This document shows, piece by piece, positions 4,340-5,764 of a stretch of 5,764 nucleotides of DNA. How positions within the stretch are numbered: position 1 is the first letter of the stretch; each line of letters starts with the position of its first letter. The translations under genes and the position numbers were made by a program. Under the pieces are notes generated by a model that did not search any database, had not been told where the DNA came from, and saw only the letters and a program-made list of their open reading frames with translations. The stretch lies in assembly GCA_002291845.1 (NCBI GenBank), contig DBAU01000050.1:1-5764 (forward strand), in the 5' to 3' direction. Origin of the DNA: Alphaproteobacteria bacterium UBA1002. GTDB taxonomy: Bacteria > Pseudomonadota > Alphaproteobacteria > Rickettsiales > UBA998.

Positions 4340-5192
4340 TGCCTGCATCCCACACCGTATAATAAAGCCGCACCTCATGGACACGCGCATCGATCGCCAA
4401 CGTATCCGCGGCATCGGTGGCAAGACGGGAGAGTTTCAGGAACACAGCGTCGCCTACCTGCGGACTTCCGGCGACCGTGATGGGCGCGGTAAAATCAGTC
4501 ATGTACAATGTGTTCGTGGCACCTCCGACATCCGTGGTGGTTACCGCTGAGCCGTAATTGAGATTCATGGCTTCACCGTTACCTACAGAGACAGTAGCAA
4601 GGCTCCAGACGACGCTAAAATTAGTGGTGGTGGCCGCATGGCTCCACACCACCTGCGCGTACACGGTCTGCCGATCCCATTGGCGCGGTAATGCAGCATA
4701 CGCGTGGGCAGACTCCACAAGCGATGCATCAAAATCCAGCGTGTGAATATCAGGGTTGCCAGCCCCCATGCTTACCCGCGCCAACGCCGCACATCCGCCA
4801 CTGGCGGCTGGACGAAGCTGATCCGGTAACAAACGCAGGCAACAAGTGCGCTGCGTGGGTAGCACCACCTCCCAGAGGCTGCCGCTATATCGGCAGAGGG
4901 CCTGCTCGTCATTCAGCCAGATCGTGACGCCGGGACGCGGGACAATAAAACGCCAGAGCTGGTCGAAATAGGTGAGCTGTCCTGTTTTACCTGCCCAGAC
5001 GCCCGTGGGGAGCGGTCCCACAATATACATATCCCCGGCAACGGGATTTGCCGGTGGCGTGTTGAGATCACGATCAACCACACCGGTATTTTGCAGCGCA
5101 TCAAGCCGAATCAGAGCTTCATTGACGGTTACTTCTTTCTGCGCCTGCGCGCTTTCCACCAGCGTCGCCGATAGATGGGGGGTCTCAGCCAT
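4332..5192 (-). CDS. DUF2793 phage tail/fibre-type protein
   Basis: The 286-residue product starts MAETPHLSATLVESAQAQKE. Residues about 7-115 carry the DUF2793 signature: the AQAQKEVTVNEALIRLDAL helix, the NPVAGDMYIVGPLPTGVWAGK block and the ISG-like strands ending near LNDEQALCRYSGSLWEVV. Proteins of this family are encoded among tail genes of alphaproteobacterial prophages and gene transfer agents, probably in fibre or adsorption structures. The last roughly 120 residues (from about DFDASLVES) look like a beta-sandwich module common at the end of phage tail proteins, with WDRQTVYAQVVWSHAA and ending VRLYYTVWDAGNE. The start is set by AGGAGG (5205-5200) 7 nt before the ATG; the frame is open further upstream to 5306, but without such a site. 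It opens the minus-strand block, and the next gene overlaps its stop. Confidence 0.87.
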   Translation of the reverse strand: MAETPHLSATLVESAQAQKEVTVNEALIRLDALQNTGVVDRDLNTPPANPVAGDMYIVGPLPTGVWAGKTGQLTYFDQLWRFIVPRPGVTIWLNDEQALCRYSGSLWEVVLPTQRTCCLRLLPDQLRPAASGGCAALARVSMGAGNPDIHTLDFDASLVESAHAYAALPRQWDRQTVYAQVVWSHAATTTNFSVVWSLATVSVGNGEAMNLNYGSAVTTTDVGGATNTLYMTDFTAPITVAGSPQVGDAVFLKLSRLATDAADTLAIDARVHEVRLYYTVWDAGNE

Positions 5193-5199
5193 GCGCGTG

Positions 5200-5205
5200 C
5201 CTCCT
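5200..5205 (-). promoter_or_regulatory. ribosome binding site fixing the DUF2793 start
   Basis: A perfect AGGAGG lies 7 nt before the ATG at 5192. It decides the start against the longer open frame reaching 5306, whose extra residues also do not fit the family N-terminus. Confidence 0.85.
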
Positions 5206-5210
5206 CGCGG

Positions 5211-5226
5211 TTCTGCATTGACAGAA
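5211..5226. repeat. inverted repeat in the divergent intergenic region
   Basis: TTCTG (5211-5215) and CAGAA (5222-5226) flank CATTGA, just upstream of the DUF2793 ribosome binding site. It could be a leader hairpin or an operator for the phage block. The short arms make it a low-confidence call. Confidence 0.25.
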
Positions 5227-5357
5227 TTCAAAGCTAGGCAGACCACGCACGGCCCGGAAGTCGCTTTCTTGCAGCCGTATTCTGCGTGAAGCCTTTGACA
5301 AACCACTGCCCAGAGGGCACGCTACAAATACTTCGCGTGATGAGGAAGGGGTGCCAT

Positions 5358-5764
5358 ATGCCGACGGCCGCTGAGATTCGTGCTCAAATTCAGAATCTTC
5401 CGCACAAATATATTTTCTACACCAAGCGAGAGATCAATTTTCTGCCGCAGATAATGACCGAGGGAGAAGAGATCCGCGCGCTAACCTCAGGCTTCGCGGA
5501 TAACCGCACGGTGCTTGCCGTCACCACCAATCGCCGGGTGTTGTTTTTAGATAAAGGAATGTTCTTTGGGCTTCGCCAGTGGCAAATTTCGTTGGATCGC
5601 ATTCAATCCATCGACGGTGAGTATCTTATCTTTTTCGGAAGCATCCGCCTGTGGGATGGGGCTACGGCGACGAAAATCACTATGGTGCTGGCCAGTACCA
5701 TAGATCCATTCATTAAGGCCACACGTGATGCGATTGATGAGTATAAACGCATCAGTTCCAGGGA
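5358..5764 (+). CDS. bacterial PH-domain protein (YokE-like), 3' end outside the window
   Basis: ATG at 5358 has GAGGAAGGGG 6 nt upstream, and the frame stays open to the window end, giving 135 visible residues. Residues 1-30 are probably helical. From about residue 31 the pattern is that of a bacterial pleckstrin-homology fold of the YokE/bPH_3 type: GEEIRALTSGF, then VLAVTTNRRVLFLDKGMFFG (51-70), WQISLDRIQSIDG (75-87), LIFFGSIRLWDG (90-101), KITMVLAS and the closing helix IDPFIKATRDAI (115-126). The TTNRR then hydrophobic strand is the family hallmark. Such domains mostly mediate protein or membrane contacts and have no catalytic role. There is no signal peptide. The gene is divergent from the phage block with 165 bases between starts, so it may be a host gene at the phage edge or a phage cargo gene. 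What follows the PH domain is not visible. Confidence 0.82.
   Translation, partial: MPTAAEIRAQIQNLPHKYIFYTKREINFLPQIMTEGEEIRALTSGFADNRTVLAVTTNRRVLFLDKGMFFGLRQWQISLDRIQSIDGEYLIFFGSIRLWDGATATKITMVLASTIDPFIKATRDAIDEYKRISSR

Larger units (their letters stand above)
1632..5192 (-). mobile_element. phage-derived block: tail-type protein, lysis module and cargo genes
   Basis: Six same-strand genes run from a DUF2793 tail/fibre-type protein through a holin/endolysin module to two unrecognised proteins. The layout fits the 3' end of a phage late operon with cargo genes at the prophage edge. No integrase, capsid, terminase or attachment site is visible, and the gene upstream of DUF2793 is divergent, so the element may extend beyond the window, be decayed, or be domesticated. 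The outer limits given are those of the genes, not of a mapped element. Confidence 0.6.

Noticed and set aside
5193..5306. 38-residue N-terminal extension of the DUF2793 protein
   Set aside because: The extension is Cys-rich and unlike the family, whereas the ATG at 5192 has a perfect AGGAGG at 7 nt and begins at the conserved family N-terminus.
5295..5328. Perfect TTGACA (5295-5300) as promoter of the PH-domain gene
   Set aside because: No -10-like hexamer at 16-18 nt; the nearest candidate, TACAAA at 5323-5328, is 22 nt away. A host-specific promoter may still be here.
1..5764. tRNA genes, CRISPR arrays, transposase genes, integrase, attachment-site duplication
   Set aside because: Looked for on both strands; no cloverleaf-like tRNA pattern, regularly spaced repeats, recombinase motifs or long direct repeats were seen by eye.

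Overview
The window looks like a piece of an alphaproteobacterial chromosome carrying a phage-derived accessory block. The host assignment rests on the HflX sequence at the left edge, which has the alphaproteobacterial style of linker and G domain, and on the phage genes, whose closest remembered relatives (DUF2793 protein, 3TM gene-transfer-agent-type holin, GH24 lysozyme with a Cys in the active site) are typical of alphaproteobacterial prophages. Genus cannot be fixed from this sequence.

Layout. Bases 1-1046 (+) are the C-terminal 347 codons of the ribosome-rescue GTPase HflX. Convergent with it is a small predicted lipoprotein gene (1075-1293, -) with a structured leader. Bases 1294-1631 hold no certain gene. 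They are AT-rich in the middle and contain promoter-like elements, palindromes and one possible 42-codon ORF (1484-1612, +). From 5192 down to 1632 everything runs on the minus strand, in transcription order: a DUF2793 tail/fibre-type protein (4332-5192), a 92-aa protein with a C-terminal membrane anchor (4061-4339), a 3TM holin (3606-4049), a GH24 endolysin (3154-3603), then two unrecognised proteins (2289-3077 and 1632-2216) separated by a strong intrinsic terminator. At the right edge a bacterial PH-domain protein (5358 to the window end, +) is divergent from the phage block.

How the genes fit together. DUF2793, anchored protein, holin and endolysin are tightly packed (8-nt overlap, 11-nt gap, 2-nt gap) and form a holin/endolysin lysis module at the end of a phage late operon. 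The two downstream proteins sit where temperate phages usually carry cargo ('moron') genes. Both have a helical, charged N-terminal part and a C-terminal pair of hydrophobic segments joined by a charged turn with a shared D-[DE]-[EQ]-G-N motif at nearly the same spacing, so they may be diverged relatives. The first has an AT-rich 5' half (about 41% GC over 240 counted bases) next to a GC-rich endolysin (about 63% over 180 counted bases). A lysis module plus two membrane-hairpin proteins, with no tail or capsid genes directly upstream because the next gene is divergent, is the most unusual feature of the window. It may be the edge of an ordinary prophage, a decayed remnant, or a retained lysis-and-release cassette.
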